From Mesotoga prima MesG1.Ag.4.2 (GTDB lineage: Bacteria > Thermotogota > Thermotogae > Petrotogales > Kosmotogaceae), in contig NC_017934.1 of assembly GCF_000147715.2 (NCBI RefSeq), forward strand, positions 1,178,001-1,242,000: a DNA stretch of 64,000 nt, read 5' to 3'. Shown piece after piece: positions 62,929-64,000 of the stretch (positions are counted from its first letter, which is position 1; each line of letters starts with the position of its first letter). The notes below the pieces were generated by a model, which worked only from the letters and a program-made list of their open reading frames with translations, was not told where the DNA came from and ran no database searches. A program made the translations under genes and the position numbers.

Positions 62929-64000
62929 TTAACTATCCAGAATAGCAGTGATGAAATCTACAAAAGCACTCTCTTTTGAATTATCCCACACAAACCTATC
63001 ATAATTTGCTCTGAGATTGTCCAAAAAACAACCATAAGAGTCTAGTGCATTCAGAATCAAAGATGGATCTTTCGGTTCTTCAAGAAGATCAAGAATAATG
63101 CCGGTTTGGGTTTCTTCAACGATCTCTTTCATCGATACGAATCTTTTGTCAATAATGACGGGAGTTCCGGCTGCCAGAGAGTCATAGAACTTATTTGGCA
63201 ATGAGTAGATGTCATTTGCGTACTGCGGATCTCTTCTACTTTGAAAGGCCAACAGAGTGAATTTTACCTTAGATATTCTTTCCATCATTAGTTCATAATC
63301 CATGAATGGCAGCTCCTCATCGGCAATGTTGCAGGTTGTTCCTATTGAAATCAATTTGAAATTCCTCTTGATCTCGTTCAGCAATCTGCTGTCTATCGAG
63401 ATCTTTCTATGTGTGCCTCCAACAACAGCGATTTCTGCGTTCTTGACACAGTTTTCTGGCGATACTCCGCTAGTTGCATAGTTAGGAAGGCATAACATCG
63501 GTTTCTCAGTCCCTGTTTTCTCAAACATCATTCTCAAAGCCTCTTCTGACACGCCGATTACGCCATCGACCAAAGAGAGTTGGGTTTTGAGCACTTTCCA
63601 TAGGAGTGGATTGAGAAATGAGAGTCTCTCCGGGAGAAATTGCTCCGGCATAATCTCATGAAGATCGTAGAGGAGTTTCTTTCCTCTCTTTTTTACTTCA
63701 CGGAAGATTTTTACTGGCTGGGAAGCTGGGAACGAGTGAAAATATGCCAGGTCGTAATCTAGTTCTTCAACCATTTTCAGAATTTCATGGTCGAAACGGA
63801 TTCGCTTGATCACTTTGCTTGTTCCAGGCATTTCATCTCTGCAGAGTGAGAAATTCTGAACGTCTGAATTACGTTGAGCAGCTGATAAATCAATACCGCC
63901 AGAGAACTGATAGTAGACATGACCTAGTTTGGAGAAGGTCTCAACGGTTCTCATCACTCTCTTGTCTTTCCAAGAGTGATTATAGCCGACTACAAGTGTC
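62929..64000 (-). CDS. GT-B glycosyltransferase, N terminus outside the window
   Basis: The frame stays open to the right edge (.. TLVVGYNHSWKDKRVMRTVE, TFSKLGHVYYQF), so the true start is beyond 64000 and the GTG at 63957 is internal. The D-R-R pattern near the start and RRGKKLLYDLHEIMPEQFLP then VDGVIGVSEEALRMMFEKTG are like the GT4 N-terminal domain. SLPNKFYDSLAAGTPVIIDK is the nucleotide-sugar segment. At least 356 residues are encoded. Same strand and cluster as the preceding genes. Confidence 0.8.
   Translation of the reverse strand, partial: TLVVGYNHSWKDKRVMRTVETFSKLGHVYYQFSGGIDLSAAQRNSDVQNFSLCRDEMPGTSKVIKRIRFDHEILKMVEELDYDLAYFHSFPASQPVKIFREVKKRGKKLLYDLHEIMPEQFLPERLSFLNPLLWKVLKTQLSLVDGVIGVSEEALRMMFEKTGTEKPMLCLPNYATSGVSPENCVKNAEIAVVGGTHRKISIDSRLLNEIKRNFKLISIGTTCNIADEELPFMDYELMMERISKVKFTLLAFQSRRDPQYANDIYSLPNKFYDSLAAGTPVIIDKRFVSMKEIVEETQTGIILDLLEEPKDPSLILNALDSYGCFLDNLRANYDRFVWDNSKESAFVDFITAILDS

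Noticed and set aside
1-64000. tRNA, rRNA or known riboswitch genes
   Set aside because: Looked for cloverleaf ends, rRNA motifs and common riboswitch cores by eye and saw none; a covariance search would be needed to exclude them.

Overview
The window looks like the chromosome of a mesophilic member of the Thermotogota, most like Mesotoga. That call is inference from gene style, from the density of toxin-antitoxin (TA) genes and from intergenic repeats of the kind I associate with that group. There is no rRNA, tRNA or other marker here to prove it.

Layout. (1) 1-8.5 kb: two drug-efflux style loci, each with a MarR regulator: MarR followed by an ABC exporter that runs off the left edge, and MarR plus an NAD-dependent epimerase divergent from an RND/MMPL exporter. 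Between them are a PIN/AbrB TA pair and a DUF6922/AbiEii-like pair. (2) 8.9-10.4 kb: an IS110-family element whose transposase is frameshifted. Its long left end reads like a bridge RNA, with guide segments matching its own ends and its target. (3) 11-50 kb: a TA and defence archipelago of about 14 small modules (TumE/TumA, three AbiE-type, RloA/RloB, PIN/Phd, VapBC, MazEF, HicBA, RelBE, DUF2442/DUF4160, DUF6036/wHTH). They are separated by mosaics of short hairpin-forming repeats, with an intact IS256 element, two paralogous AAA ATPases and two paralogous proteins of about 720 residues of unknown function. A few ordinary genes (cysE, a VOC protein, small secreted or membrane proteins) lie among them. 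(4) 50.6-64 kb: a GIY-YIG protein, a subtilisin-like lipoprotein, then a surface-polysaccharide locus (gmd, fcl, a GT11 fucosyltransferase, GT2 and GT-B glycosyltransferases, an ATP-grasp enzyme) running off the right edge.

How it fits together. Several toxins are broken while their antitoxin partner is open: VapC, HicA, one AbiEii and RelE carry frameshifts or stops; a fourth AbiE-type toxin has Asn where the second metal-binding Asp should be; and a DUF2442/DUF4160 pair is dead in both genes. No clearly assigned metabolic gene is broken. Several antitoxin promoters carry strong inverted repeats that should be autoregulatory operators.

The gaps are not random DNA. They are chains of short modules in which a constant spacer (GAAGTGATG, ACTGGC or GACGCAAGGC) alternates with hairpins whose stems differ from module to module but stay complementary. 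I know no named element with this design. These arrays, the readable IS110 bridge RNA and the DUF6036/wHTH pair are the best candidates for something undescribed.
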